A stretch of DNA of 64,000 nucleotides, taken from Caldicellulosiruptor obsidiansis OB47. Its GTDB lineage: Bacteria > Bacillota > Thermoanaerobacteria > Caldicellulosiruptorales > Caldicellulosiruptoraceae. Shown in pieces: positions 45,932-55,964 of the stretch. The stretch's first letter is position 1, and every line of letters begins with the position of its first letter. The stretch spans positions 1,992,001 through 2,056,000 of the forward strand of contig NC_014392.1 in NCBI RefSeq assembly GCF_000145215.1. Reading direction: 5' to 3'. The notes under the pieces were generated by a model that worked only from the letters and a program-made list of their open reading frames with translations, had not been told where the DNA came from and ran no database searches. Made by a program: the position numbers and the translations under genes.

Positions 45932-47014
45932 CTATAAATTCTGTTTTAAAAACTCAACAATTTCATTAGACTTTGGAGGACAGCCATATTTGCATACTTT
46001 AAAATCTTTTGTGCAGCTCCCAATTCCAATTCCATCCATAGATTTGCCTTTATAACCCTGACCTATATAAAGTTTTTTGTTAAGTCTTTTTAAAAATCCC
46101 TGTTCATCTAACCTCATAAGCGCGCTTATAAGATTTGCATAGCAAACCGAACAAGCATCTTTTTCTTCAATATATTTTGCATATCTTGAAACAATAGATG
46201 ACCTTTTTGAAAATTCTTTTGGTTTGCTTTCGGGATTTATTTCTATAAGATTATATTCTCCTGCTTTCCCAATACCTAATTTTTCTGCTAAGCGTATGTA
46301 TTCAATATCATATGGATTATATCCTAAATGCTCGGCAGCAAAACTGTCAATGAGAACCGGGTCAAAACCAAGGGCTATAAAATCCTTTTCAACAGGATTC
46401 CCTCCCTCTTCAAAATCAGGGTCCGGCATAATACTGTCTACAACAACAAGATGTGTTTTTATTGCTTTGTTCAAGTAAGCAATTGGTTTGTGAAGACCAA
46501 GGGTATGAAATCTCCTTTTTTCACTATCTGGAATCAAGCCCTTTAAATTTTTGAGTGCACATGTAAGTTGTGTCTGGCAGTGCCCTTTCAAAAGCGGAAC
46601 GTTTATTAAAAAGTCATATTCATAAACCTTGCTACAAATGTTTATATCATACCCACCTACTTTTACCTTAACTGGTTTATCATCCTTTGTATCAACCAGC
46701 TTTATACCATACCTTCTTGCAATATCATTATAACCACAAACTTCAAACGCCCTTTTTGTGGAATCACCAAGCCATGAACCTTCTAAAATTCCAATTTGAT
46801 CATATCCGTTTTCTTTTAAATATTCTATAATTCCTTCAACAATGTGCGGATTTGTGGTTGCTCCCGATGTATAAGGCTTTGCAACAACTAAGTTGGGTTT
46901 TATAGCAATTTTACTCCCCGCTGGAATATACCTCTTTACATCTGCATATTCAAGAAGTTGTTTTGTCATAGATTTAGCATTTTTACCGTAGATAACGTAA
47001 ATATTGTTGTTCAT
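45932..47014 (-). CDS. DUF362-family protein
   Basis: The 360-residue protein has the DUF362 features: KIAIKPNLVVAKPYTSGATTNP, LINVPLLKGHCQTQLTCALKNLKG and a late group of cysteines (DACSVCYANLISAL, IGIGSCTKDFKVCKYGCPP). The cysteines suggest an iron-sulfur cluster. The reaction is not known to me. It lies 20 bases after dnaX on the same strand, then a terminator and the DnaA-box cluster. Confidence 0.85.
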   Translation of the reverse strand: MNNNIYVIYGKNAKSMTKQLLEYADVKRYIPAGSKIAIKPNLVVAKPYTSGATTNPHIVEGIIEYLKENGYDQIGILEGSWLGDSTKRAFEVCGYNDIARRYGIKLVDTKDDKPVKVKVGGYDINICSKVYEYDFLINVPLLKGHCQTQLTCALKNLKGLIPDSEKRRFHTLGLHKPIAYLNKAIKTHLVVVDSIMPDPDFEEGGNPVEKDFIALGFDPVLIDSFAAEHLGYNPYDIEYIRLAEKLGIGKAGEYNLIEINPESKPKEFSKRSSIVSRYAKYIEEKDACSVCYANLISALMRLDEQGFLKRLNKKLYIGQGYKGKSMDGIGIGSCTKDFKVCKYGCPPKSNEIVEFLKQNL

Positions 47015-47033
47015 ATTTATTACATTTCTCCTT

Positions 47034-48638
47034 TCACTCTTTTACAGTAATCTCTGTATCAGGAAACATATCCTTGAGCTTGTTTATTATCTCTTTTTCT
47101 GACACAGCATTTTCTTGTACAGGTTTTTGGTTTTCAACTTCAATAAATATCTCACCATCATATTCTATAATTCTCTTTAAAACCGATTTAAAATAATCTA
47201 AATTTCTGCTTAAAACCTCTGCAAACACACTATCTTCCTGCTTGAAACATACCTTCACACCATTTTCAAACTTCAGGCTGGCACTTTGAAGAACATGTGA
47301 AAGTCCCGGCTTTTCCTCCTTGACAGCCTCTTTTATTTCCTCCCATCTGCTCAAAATCTCAGACCATGAAAAAGATGCATTGGTATCTACACCTTCTGCG
47401 CTTTTGTCAGCTATATGCGGGGTCTTTTGCTCTTGTTTTGTGGATTGAGCCTTGTCAAGTTTCATGGCATCAAAAGCTTTGGGATTTTCGGCAAGCTGTG
47501 ATAGCTTTGTCTCAAGTTTTCGCACTCTCTCAAGGAGTGTTTCAAATGAGGTGTCAAACTGGCTATCGCAAAGCTTTATTGTGTTTATTTCAAGCAAGAC
47601 CTTTGGAAACCTTGTCCAGCGTATCTGGTTGGCAGTGTCAATAAGCATCTTTATGCTCGACACAAGCCTGTTTGAGTCAACAAGGTTTGAGATGTTTATG
47701 ACAAAAGCTTTATCATCCTCAAGCATGTCAATTAGAACTTCTTTTGCACCAAGTCGTAAAATCAGTGCACTTCTCAAAAGTTTCACAGCCTCTTCTAAAA
47801 AGGTATTTACATCCATCCCTTCATCCCAGAGCCTGTTTACAACTTTAAGTCCTTTGTTTGAATCGTTTTCTACAACAGCAGCAATAAAATCTTTTACTAT
47901 CTCAGTTGAAGTAACACCTAAAAGGTTTGCAACAAACTTGTAGGTTATATGTTCATCAGATGTATTTATGCATCTTTCTAATATGGTCAAAGCATCCCTC
48001 AGAGCTCCTTCTGCCTTTTGCGAAATCAAATAGAGGGCATTATCGTCAATTGAAATATTTTCCATCTGAACAATCTTTTTGAGTCTTTCATATATGTCCT
48101 TTACAGAAATCCTTTTAAAATCAAACCTCTGACACCTGGATAAAATGGTTGCAGGCACTTTCTGGATATCTGTGGTTGCAAGAATAAAAAGTGCATGGGA
48201 GGGGGGCTCTTCAATGGTTTTTAAAAGCGCGTTGAAAGCCCCTGTTGAGAGCATGTGAACCTCGTCTATTATATACACTTTCTTTTTGCACATAGAAGGC
48301 GGGTACCTAACTTCGTCCCTGATTTGCCTCACGTCATTGACACTGGTGTTTGATGCAGCGTCAATCTCCAAAACGTCAAGTGTCTTTTCGTCTAAGATGC
48401 TCCTGCAAACCTCACATTCGTTGCATGGATTTCCATCCTTGGGATTCAAACAGTTCACAGCTCTTGACATTATCTTTGCGGTTGTTGTCTTGCCAGTTCC
48501 TCTCGGACCGCAAAAGATGTATGCGTGTGCTACTTTGTCCTGTTTTATCTGGTTTTTTAACGTTTTGGTTATATGATCCTGAGCAACAACATCTTCAAAC
48601 ACTTTGGGCCTGTATTTCCTATAAAGTGCTATGTGCAT
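47034..48638 (-). CDS. dnaX: DNA polymerase III subunit gamma/tau
   Basis: The 534-residue clamp-loader ATPase has LYRKYRPKVFEDVVAQDHI, Walker A GPRGTGKTTTAKIMS, the zinc finger CLNPKDGNPCNECEVC, and Walker B VYIIDEVHMLS. A shorter C-terminal tau region follows. ATG 48638 is chosen after AAGGGTGATG; it overlaps the end of rnr. It loads the sliding clamp for replication. The usual downstream ybaB-recR genes are absent; a DUF362 gene follows. Confidence 0.95.
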   Translation of the reverse strand: MHIALYRKYRPKVFEDVVAQDHITKTLKNQIKQDKVAHAYIFCGPRGTGKTTTAKIMSRAVNCLNPKDGNPCNECEVCRSILDEKTLDVLEIDAASNTSVNDVRQIRDEVRYPPSMCKKKVYIIDEVHMLSTGAFNALLKTIEEPPSHALFILATTDIQKVPATILSRCQRFDFKRISVKDIYERLKKIVQMENISIDDNALYLISQKAEGALRDALTILERCINTSDEHITYKFVANLLGVTSTEIVKDFIAAVVENDSNKGLKVVNRLWDEGMDVNTFLEEAVKLLRSALILRLGAKEVLIDMLEDDKAFVINISNLVDSNRLVSSIKMLIDTANQIRWTRFPKVLLEINTIKLCDSQFDTSFETLLERVRKLETKLSQLAENPKAFDAMKLDKAQSTKQEQKTPHIADKSAEGVDTNASFSWSEILSRWEEIKEAVKEEKPGLSHVLQSASLKFENGVKVCFKQEDSVFAEVLSRNLDYFKSVLKRIIEYDGEIFIEVENQKPVQENAVSEKEIINKLKDMFPDTEITVKE

Positions 48639-48654
48639 GCGCATCACCCTTTTT

Positions 48655-50805
48655 CTACATTTTGAGTTTTTCCACAACAGCAAACTCTATTTGTCTTAGC
48701 GGCACATTAGCGTCAATGAGCATTACTTTTACCCTGTCACCTATCTTATACACCTTTTTTGACTTTTCGCCTATAAGCTGATAAGTCTTTTCATTGAAGA
48801 CATAATAATCATCCTCTAATGAGCTGACTCTTACTAAGCCTTCAATTGTATTCTCAAGCTCAACAAAAAATCCAAAAGGTGTAACGTTTGAAATAATACC
48901 TTCGAATACCTGACCAATTTTATCCTGCATAAACTCTACTTTCTTAAGATCAACCGTCTCACGTTCTGCCTCTTCTGCAACTCTTTCTCTCTGTGATGTC
49001 CATTTTGCAATCTCTGGCATTTTAAGTTTCAGTCTCTGAGCTTTCTTCTCTGTCATTTTGCCTTTCAAAACATCTTTCATAATCCTGTGGATTACAAGGT
49101 CAGGATACCTTCTTATTGGAGAGGTAAAATGACAATAGTATTCTGTCGAAAGACCAAAGTGACCAAGGTTTTCTTCACAGTACCTTGCTTTCTTAAGAGA
49201 CCTCAAACACAGCGTATGAATAACCCTTTCTTCTGGCGTGCCACGGCTTTGCTCTAAAACCGCCTGCAAAGCTTTGGGATGTACCTTGTTCGAAATACCT
49301 TTTAGAACATACCCCATGTTGTATATAAATTCTGCAAACTGGTAAATCTTTTCAATATCAGGCTCTTCATGAACCCTGTACAAAAACGGAACATTTAGCC
49401 AGTAGAAATGATTTGCAACTGTCTCGTTGCAAATTAGCATAAACTCTTCAATTATTTTATTAGAGATTGTAAGCTCATATCGGATAACGTCTATGGGTTT
49501 GCCGTTTTTGTCAAGTATGACTTTTGTCTCGTCAAAATCAAAGTCCAAAGCTCCTCTTTTCATTCTCTTTTCTCGCAAAATTAAAGCAAGCTCGCGCATT
49601 AGCTCTAAGTCTTCTCTTATATGTTCATACCTTTTCAAAAGCTCTTTGTCCTCTTCTTTGAGAATCTTTGTCACATTTGTATACGTCATTCTCTCTTTGC
49701 TTCTGATCACACTTTCAAAGATGTCATGCTTCACAACATTTCCCTGCTTGTCAATCTCCATAAGAACAGAAAATGTCAACCTGTCAACGTTTGGGTTGAG
49801 TGAACAGATGCCATTTGAAAGCTTAAACGGAAGCATTGGGATGACTCTGTCAACAAGATACACAGACGTTCCGCGCCTGTAAGCTTCCTTGTCAAGATGG
49901 GTGTTTGGCTTTACATAGTGGCTAACATCTGCAATATGAACACCTAAAAGATAGTTCCCGTTTGGAAGTTTTTTGATAGACACTGCATCGTCAAAGTCTT
50001 TTGCATCCTCACCATCGATTGTAAAGATTGTCCAGTTGCGCAGGTCAACTCTTCCTTCTAAATCCTCTTGTGTAACCTCGTCTGGAATATTCTCAATTTC
50101 TTTTAAAACTTCTTTTGGAAACTCTTCATCAAGCTCATATTTTTTGATTATTGAAAGAATATCAACGCCTTTAGCATTCTCATATCCTAAAATTTCAACA
50201 ATTTTTCCCTCTGGATTTCTTCTTTTTTCAGGATATCTTGTAATTTCAACAACAACCTTTTGTCCTGTCTTTGCTTTGTTTTTTCCACTTTTAGGAATAT
50301 ATATATCATAAATTATCCTCTGGTCGTCCGGAATTACAAATCCAAAATTTCTGCTATCCTCATATCTTCCAACAACTTTTGTAATACCTCGTTGCAATAT
50401 TCTTTCAACATATCCCTCAATTTTCTTACCTTCAACAGGAACAGCAGAAAGCGCTTTGACAAGTACCCTGTCGCCATGCATAGCACCATTCATATTCTCA
50501 GCCGAAACATATATATCAGGAATATTGGGATTATCCGGTATCAAAAAACCATAGCCCCGCGGATTTACCTCAAGAGTGCCTGCAAAGAGATTCATCTCTT
50601 CAGCAAGACCAAATCTACCTCGTTTTGTCTTTACAATTTTGCCCTCCTGTTCAAGTTCATCTAATATTCTTTTGAGAGTTTTTTCACCCTTTTCGTCCCA
50701 ATTTAATACTTCCACTATCTCTGAAAACGTCATGGGATGATAACTTTCTTCTTGAAACAGAGCTAAAACCTCTTGTTTTTTCTCTTCAATCCTTGCCTTT
50801 TTCAC
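48655..50805 (-). CDS. rnr: Ribonuclease R
   Basis: A 716-residue RNase II-superfamily exonuclease: winged-helix start (EEKKQEVLALFQEESYHPMTF), cold-shock domains, the catalytic RNB block (IDGEDAKDFDDAVSI, GVHIADVSHYVKPNT, ERMTYTNVTKIL, HFTSPIRRYPDLVIHR), and a C-terminal S1 domain (GQVFEGIISNVTPFGFFVELE). GTG 50805 has AAGGATGTG nine bases ahead. It degrades structured RNA. It lies between an HD gene and dnaX; smpB and ssrA, often nearby, are absent. Confidence 0.95.
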   Translation of the reverse strand: MKKARIEEKKQEVLALFQEESYHPMTFSEIVEVLNWDEKGEKTLKRILDELEQEGKIVKTKRGRFGLAEEMNLFAGTLEVNPRGYGFLIPDNPNIPDIYVSAENMNGAMHGDRVLVKALSAVPVEGKKIEGYVERILQRGITKVVGRYEDSRNFGFVIPDDQRIIYDIYIPKSGKNKAKTGQKVVVEITRYPEKRRNPEGKIVEILGYENAKGVDILSIIKKYELDEEFPKEVLKEIENIPDEVTQEDLEGRVDLRNWTIFTIDGEDAKDFDDAVSIKKLPNGNYLLGVHIADVSHYVKPNTHLDKEAYRRGTSVYLVDRVIPMLPFKLSNGICSLNPNVDRLTFSVLMEIDKQGNVVKHDIFESVIRSKERMTYTNVTKILKEEDKELLKRYEHIREDLELMRELALILREKRMKRGALDFDFDETKVILDKNGKPIDVIRYELTISNKIIEEFMLICNETVANHFYWLNVPFLYRVHEEPDIEKIYQFAEFIYNMGYVLKGISNKVHPKALQAVLEQSRGTPEERVIHTLCLRSLKKARYCEENLGHFGLSTEYYCHFTSPIRRYPDLVIHRIMKDVLKGKMTEKKAQRLKLKMPEIAKWTSQRERVAEEAERETVDLKKVEFMQDKIGQVFEGIISNVTPFGFFVELENTIEGLVRVSSLEDDYYVFNEKTYQLIGEKSKKVYKIGDRVKVMLIDANVPLRQIEFAVVEKLKM

Positions 50806-50836
50806 AGAAGTATCACATCCTTTTACTCTTTTAATC

Positions 50837-51394
50837 TCATAAACCAAGTTCATTAGATATTTTTTGCATTGCTTTTAGTGCTATTCCTAAAAATTCTTCA
50901 AGTTCAAGTCCAAGTTCAGAACATGCCTTCATTTGTTCCCTGTTTGCCCCCTTTGCAAAACCTTTTTCATTGAACCTGTTTAACAAAAACGGTACTGTAA
51001 CGTCCGAAAGTTTTTTAGATGGTAGAATCAAAGCACCAGCTACAATAAAGCCTGATGTTGGGTCAACACAGTAAAGAGCTTTATCCATAAGAGAAAGTCT
51101 TGGAAGTCCATGTGCATCATTATGAACCTTTACGGCATATACAATATCTTTATCAAAACCTAAATCCTCTAATATTTTTGAACCTACCAGGCTGTGTTCA
51201 TCAGGTTTATCTTTTGTCTCTTCATAATCTATGTCATGAACAAGTCCACAAATCCCCCACTTATCCATATCTTGTTCAAAATAACATGCAAGCTCACGCA
51301 TGATAGCCTCACAAGCCAGACAATGTTTTAAAAGATTCTGGGTTTTTATTCGCTTTTTAACTTCGTCCAGTGCAACTTCACGAGCAACAGACAT
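50837..51394 (-). CDS. HD-domain hydrolase
   Basis: A 185-residue protein with the HD metal motif: LLKHCLACEAIMRELACYF, WGICGLVHDIDYEET, and DEHSLVGSKIL. The paired His/Asp residues match small HDIG phosphohydrolases. Substrate unknown, possibly a nucleotide. ATG 51394 has AGGAGGGA ten bases ahead. It lies between secG and rnr on one strand. Confidence 0.88.
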   Translation of the reverse strand: MSVAREVALDEVKKRIKTQNLLKHCLACEAIMRELACYFEQDMDKWGICGLVHDIDYEETKDKPDEHSLVGSKILEDLGFDKDIVYAVKVHNDAHGLPRLSLMDKALYCVDPTSGFIVAGALILPSKKLSDVTVPFLLNRFNEKGFAKGANREQMKACSELGLELEEFLGIALKAMQKISNELGL

Positions 51395-51465
51395 GTTTTG
51401 TGTCCCTCCTTTTGTATTTTTGTTTGATGTAAAATATATTGAACGAAAATGGCAGTTAAAATAAA

Positions 51466-51494
51466 AACCCAAGGTTGACATTCAACCTCAGGTT
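51466..51494 (-). terminator. Intrinsic terminator after secG
   Basis: AACCCAAGGTTGA (51466-51478) pairs with TCAACCTCAGGTT (51482-51494) with two mismatches. The minus strand continues into a T-rich tract. Confidence 0.75.
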
Positions 51495-51731
51495 TTACTT
51501 TATTACAAAGAATAAAACTATTGATACAACAAAGAAAGCTGCTGCTATAATCCACGTATATCTTCCAAGCATAGCATCAAGAGTTCTTCCTTTATACTTT
51601 CCAAAAAATGTCTCAGCACCACCTGCAATTGAACCTGAAAGTCCTGCACTTTTTCCAGATTGCAAAAGCACAACAATTATAAGTGCAATTGCTAAAAGAA
51701 GCTCTAAAACGGTTAGAATTATCTTTGCCAT
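51495..51731 (-). CDS. secG: Preprotein translocase subunit SecG
   Basis: A 78-residue membrane protein with two hydrophobic helices (LTVLELLLAIALIIVVLLQ and WIIAAAFFVVSIVLFFVI) around the conserved QSGKSAGLSGSIAGGAETFFG loop. It forms the small channel subunit with SecYE. AGGAGG precedes ATG 51731. It carries its own terminator. Confidence 0.95.
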   Translation of the reverse strand: MAKIILTVLELLLAIALIIVVLLQSGKSAGLSGSIAGGAETFFGKYKGRTLDAMLGRYTWIIAAAFFVVSIVLFFVIK

Positions 51732-51788
51732 TGTGATTAAAAACCTCCTAAAAAATTTGTATTAATTTGTAACAAATTTTAATTCAAA

Positions 51789-51953
51789 TCATAAATCTAC
51801 TTCCCTGCACTTTGTTTCAACAAGCTTGATATTTCCTTCTTTGTCTTCACCTAAAAGTATATCACACATCTCTTTTGCTTTAGCGTTTGTGAGAAAAACA
51901 TCTTCTGCCTTTTTTCCATCTTTATACTCAATATTAACGTAGAAAATTTTCAA
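51789..51953 (-). CDS. Small conserved-looking protein, 54 residues, TTG start
   Basis: Reading leftward from TTG 51953 gives KIFYVNIEYKDGKKAEDVF, a helix-like middle (AKAKEMCDILLGEDKE) and NIKLVETKCREVDL, ending TGA at 51789. GGAAGGTGAG lies just upstream at good spacing. Codon use and charge pattern look like a real gene. It has no membrane segment. The function is unknown. It sits 57 bases before secG on the same strand. Confidence 0.65.
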   Translation of the reverse strand: MKIFYVNIEYKDGKKAEDVFLTNAKAKEMCDILLGEDKEGNIKLVETKCREVDL

Positions 51954-52273
51954 TTAACTCACCTTCCCTGCAAAAAGCCATAAAACCATATTACAATTAT
52001 ATCACATGCTGAAAAAAATTCAATCAAAATGATTAATTCAGATATTTTATTCTTCCTCAAGCAAAACCAACCGTACATATTGTGTGTTGATTTTTAAAAA
52101 CATACAACACTTAAAAACTGCAAACTGCTACCTTCTATTGATTCAAAAAAAATAAAAATTGGAATATTCCCTCCTTAAAGTAAATAGAGGTTGAATATCA
52201 TCAATTTTCTGACTGGAAACTCCCCTACCTCAATGTTTACAAAAGAAACCTTTAAATTTGGTTGAAAACTAAA
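51954..52273. other. Intergenic, no recognised feature
   Basis: AT-rich sequence between the 54-residue gene and a small membrane protein gene. No long frame, RNA gene or convincing repeat was seen. Confidence 0.5.
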
Positions 52274-52615
52274 TTACAACATATTGCTTTTTTTATAGAT
52301 TTCCTTCGTTAGTTTATAAATTTCTTGAACGGCATTTTCAAGTCTAAAGTAGTATATTGTATAGAAAAAGGTCATAACTATCAATATTGCAATTAGTATA
52401 TACCCACACAGAGATTGTACATTGCTGTATACAAATATAAACGCTAATATTGTAATTAGTCCAAAGAAGAGTGTAACCAATAAGTGTACTAATCTTTCAT
52501 GTTGAAAATTTTTTATCATTTGGTCATTATAAATGAAAAATTTTTCGTTTAACTGAATTTCATTATTTAATGCTTCTTCTAACAACTTTTTGTGTTCCAA
52601 TATCAAGTTCAACAT
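52274..52615 (-). CDS. Small membrane protein with two transmembrane helices
   Basis: A 113-residue protein. A charged N-terminal helix (about 1-40) leads into two hydrophobic segments (LVHLLVTLFFGLITILAFIF and GYILIAILIVMTFFYTIYYF), followed by a charged coiled-coil-like tail (LENAVQEIYKLTKEIYKKSN). I do not recognise the family. It stands alone and opposite to the orphan genes that follow. Confidence 0.6.
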   Translation of the reverse strand: MLNLILEHKKLLEEALNNEIQLNEKFFIYNDQMIKNFQHERLVHLLVTLFFGLITILAFIFVYSNVQSLCGYILIAILIVMTFFYTIYYFRLENAVQEIYKLTKEIYKKSNML

Positions 52616-52784
52616 TTTTCAACCCCTATTTTTTACACATTTTAATTGTATTTTTGTAATTAACTGGACAATAAAAACTTTGCATAATTCTTCTTTTAGC
52701 TAATTTTTATTATATCTCAATGTTGCTAAATTCAAAATATCTTCTAATATCAAATAATCAAAGTTTCTATAAACATGTTTTTAA

Positions 52785-52895
52785 AACTTAAAGTCAAAGC
52801 TAATTGATGATAAAACAAAAGAAGAGTATAATATTGGTGATTTGGACACTGTCTCTGCACAGTTTGCTATAGCTTTGCCTATTGCATTAGGATAA
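52785..52895 (+). pseudogene. Possible C-terminal gene fragment upstream of the orphan family
   Basis: The frame KLIDDKTKEEYNIGDLDTVS followed by AQFAIALPIALG ends at 52895, in the ribosome-binding site of the next gene. It has a stop just before it and no proper start codon. It may be the tail of a deleted gene. The family is not recognised and the call is weak. Confidence 0.25.
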
Positions 52896-52908
52896 GGAGG
52901 TCAACTAA

Positions 52909-54216
52909 TTGAGGAAAATTTCTTTATTTGATAGTTTAAGAGAATATTTATCGAATTATAATACCAGAGAATTTTCAAACTTTTGTCTTTACAAAAATAA
53001 TAAAATTTTTTGTTGGACTTATAAACATCCATTTAAATTATATCAGATGGGAGTATTTTATATTGATACTAAAAAATATAAATCTAAATACTTTAAACTT
53101 TTCAATGATGTTAAAATTTTATATAATGATATGTGCGAAGATATATTTACAATTCATGGCTCTTTTACTTCTTGTCTCAAACTCCATATAAAAAAACTGA
53201 ACTCTGAGTTAGAAGAAGAGGATATAATAGTCATTCCCCTCCCTTTAGAACTGGAAGACTTTGATAACAGCCTTTTTTGTAAAACTAAATATTCAATACA
53301 TGCAAAATTATTAGATAAAAGATATATCTTTGTGAAATTAATGCTATACTTTGATAAAAATAACAAATTAGAGATGTTTGAGCCATTGTTTATTTTTATT
53401 GATATTATAGCAAGAAAATATTATCTATTGTCTTCTCGACTATCAAAAAAAATAAAACATATCGACGTGGTCCAAGTACATCTGTTTGATTCTAAATACT
53501 TATTTTTTGAAATTAGCAACCTTGGAAGTTCCGAAAAACATGATCTCCTTGTCAATAATAAAGAAGGAAGTGATATTGTTTCAACCGATCATTTTACTCA
53601 AAAGCACATAATTTATCCTATTGAACAATTAAAAGTTGATATTTTAAAAGATACAGTAGATTTCGAAAAATACACTTTTACATGTACTCAATTCGATGCT
53701 GTTTTACCCTTTTATTTCATTGAGAATGATAACTATTATTATCTTAAAACATATGTTAATGAAAATAAATCTGAATTTTACAAAATTAATCTTCTTGAGA
53801 AGAATAATTCTTCACATCTTATTTGTACTATCAGGGAAAAAATATTAGAAAATTCTAGTTATACCAATTACAAAATTATTAAAGTAAATAAGATTGATAA
53901 AAAAGATGTTCTTTACATTGCAAGAGAAATAGTTGAAAATCAAGAAATAAGTATTATAGAAGCTCTCTATTTAGGAAAAAAAATAGTTACTAAGAATTAC
54001 AACACATTTAAGTTTAACAAAAAAGAAAGATGTATAGATATTTGTGAAAGTGATGGCTACCTTGTAACAATGGAATATTTGGAGCCTAATAACACCATTT
54101 TTAAGTTTTTTTCACTTTATGATAAAAGATTACTACTACAAACCGAACCTTGTTCAAATATTTTGTATTTTAATAATCCTCTAGATAATGAGGAAATCTT
54201 GGTTGTACCATATTGA
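52909..54216 (+). CDS. Orphan protein, tandem family copy 1
   Basis: A 435-residue, lysine- and tyrosine-rich protein with no signal peptide or membrane segment. Short strand-like repeats such as KYLFFEISNLGSSEK and YYYLKTYVNENKSEFYKINL suggest a beta-propeller or other all-beta repeat fold. It aligns with copies 2 and 3 downstream in the segment from KYLFFEI through HIIYPIEQL to KSEFYKINL. TTG 52909 follows AAGGAGG (52894-52900) by eight bases. Function unknown. AT content is visibly higher than in the housekeeping genes to the left. Confidence 0.75.
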   Translation: MRKISLFDSLREYLSNYNTREFSNFCLYKNNKIFCWTYKHPFKLYQMGVFYIDTKKYKSKYFKLFNDVKILYNDMCEDIFTIHGSFTSCLKLHIKKLNSELEEEDIIVIPLPLELEDFDNSLFCKTKYSIHAKLLDKRYIFVKLMLYFDKNNKLEMFEPLFIFIDIIARKYYLLSSRLSKKIKHIDVVQVHLFDSKYLFFEISNLGSSEKHDLLVNNKEGSDIVSTDHFTQKHIIYPIEQLKVDILKDTVDFEKYTFTCTQFDAVLPFYFIENDNYYYLKTYVNENKSEFYKINLLEKNNSSHLICTIREKILENSSYTNYKIIKVNKIDKKDVLYIAREIVENQEISIIEALYLGKKIVTKNYNTFKFNKKERCIDICESDGYLVTMEYLEPNNTIFKFFSLYDKRLLLQTEPCSNILYFNNPLDNEEILVVPY

Positions 54217-54363
54217 TAAAGTTTCTAATCATTGATATTCTTTGAATTACAGTCGTTTTCCAGTTGTCAAAAGTAGTTTGGACAACAATTAGAATAATGT
54301 ATGCAAAATAAGCTTGTGACGCCAAAAAGTCAAAAATAGAAATATCAATTGAGGTGTAAATAA

Positions 54364-55756
54364 GTGGGTAATGTAACTTTTGTAGGACATTTGTTTATTC
54401 CACAAAAAAGCATATTGTCTGAAAATCTATTAAAAATTTGTTCTAAGACGAGACTTTTGTACCACGAAGATACTTTATTTATTGCAACAAGAGAGGAAAA
54501 TTCTTCTAATCTAAAAATTACAAATTTGCTAATATACACTCTTGAAGCAGATAAACGTCTTCACCTTTTGACTGAATACAGTTTAAAAATACCAATAGAT
54601 AATATTATTGGTATTGATAAGACAAAAATGATTGTCTATGGTTTGTCTATAGAGCAAAACTCTTCGGCTTTTTGCATATTAAAAATAGATATATTAAACC
54701 ATGCCGAAGTAAACTTATATGAAATAAAACTGCTACAGTTTAGGAAAACTGAATCTAAAATTTCCTTAAATCAGATAGAATGTTTCTGTCAAACTAAGAT
54801 TCTTGATGGTAAATATTCTATTTTTACAATAGATTGTTTGATAGAAACAATGAATAAAAAGAAAAAAGATAAATCTTATCTTTTCTTCTTTGACTCAACA
54901 GTTGAGAAAATTTATGATCTTTCATACATTTCTGAAAAGTTTATAAAAGAAATTGAAATAGTTCAGACAACCTTGTTGGGAGGAAAATATATTCTTTTTC
55001 AAACTGGTAGAATTGGTGATTCTGAAAAATTTGATATTATCTTTGAGGCAATACAAGAAAAAAAGAAAATTTTGAGCTTTCTAATTTCCGTGTTAATCAA
55101 AAGATGATAATTTATCCTCTCAGGAAATTTTTTGAAGACATTTCTATTCGTAATGTTGATCTCGAAAGATATTGTTTTGAGAGAATGGATTTTAACGTTG
55201 TTGTTCCAACTTGTTGCAGATGGTTCGAAAATGATGAGTTTTTCTATATAAAGACTTTTATAACTCAAAACAAGTCAGAACTAATAAGAGTCAAAGTTTC
55301 TAGGTGTAAAAACAAAAGAAACCGTCTGCAGCCTTGATGAGAGAATTTTAAGTGATTCAATGTTCGTAAAAGAACGTATATTGGACAGCAATAAAATTCC
55401 AAAAAAAGAATTTATTTTATATTGTGAAAGCCAATAAAATAAATTCGTATTGTTTTAAAGTTACTATTTTGTTTTTTGGAAAAAGGATAATTAAGAGGGA
55501 CTTTTATTTTGAATTTGAGGAAAATGAAAATATCATTAAATTAAATTTAAAAAAAGATTACATAATTACATCTAAAATGCATTTTAATGAAGAAGATATA
55601 TTGCAAAATCCCGACCATCTTTATTTAACTTACAAGTCTTATAGTTGCTCTAATAAACAGTTTATTGATTCTCAAGATCAAGTTCACATGCTATATAAAG
55701 ATATGGTTTTAGATAATCCTTATAATCAAATGGAGACACTGATATATTTTTACTGA
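54364..55756 (+). pseudogene. Orphan protein, tandem family copy 2, broken by at least three frameshifts
   Basis: The first frame (GTG 54364, after GAGGTG) gives 247 residues ending near 55107. The sequence homologous to copy 1 resumes in a second frame (NQKMIIYPLRKFFEDI to FFYIKTFITQNKSELI, up to 55337), then a third (VCSLDERILSDSMFVKERI, about 55320-55427), and then a fourth (INSYCFKVTILFFGKRII, 55424-55756). Breaks fall in A-rich runs. Joined, the pieces match copy 1 over its length. It is a clear pseudogene of a former intact paralogue. Confidence 0.8.
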
Positions 55757-55760
55757 TTTA

Positions 55761-55889
55761 TTCTTGATAGCTAATGAAATTTATAAAGTGCTTTTGAAAT
55801 TATCTAAAGACATGGGAAAAGAAGGAAAAGACAATATCTTTGGTTATGGTTTAGTAAAATTTTGTAATACAAAAATTACAAAGAGGTAG
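55761..55889 (+). pseudogene. Possible subtilase C-terminal remnant
   Basis: The frame LIANEIYKVLLKLSKDMGKE followed by GKDNIFGYGLVKF resembles the last helices of S8 subtilases, which often end with a GYGLV segment. There is no start and no catalytic motif. It directly follows copy 2. The match is short, so this is tentative. Confidence 0.3.
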
Positions 55890-55964
55890 CTAAACAAACT
55901 TTTCAAAGCTACTTCTTGTCTTTTAACAAAGCAGTCAATACTTTTATTTAGGAGGATAAAAATA

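Noticed and set aside
52785-52895. A small peptide precursor gene before the orphan family
   Set aside because: No start codon or ribosome site in frame; more likely a gene fragment.
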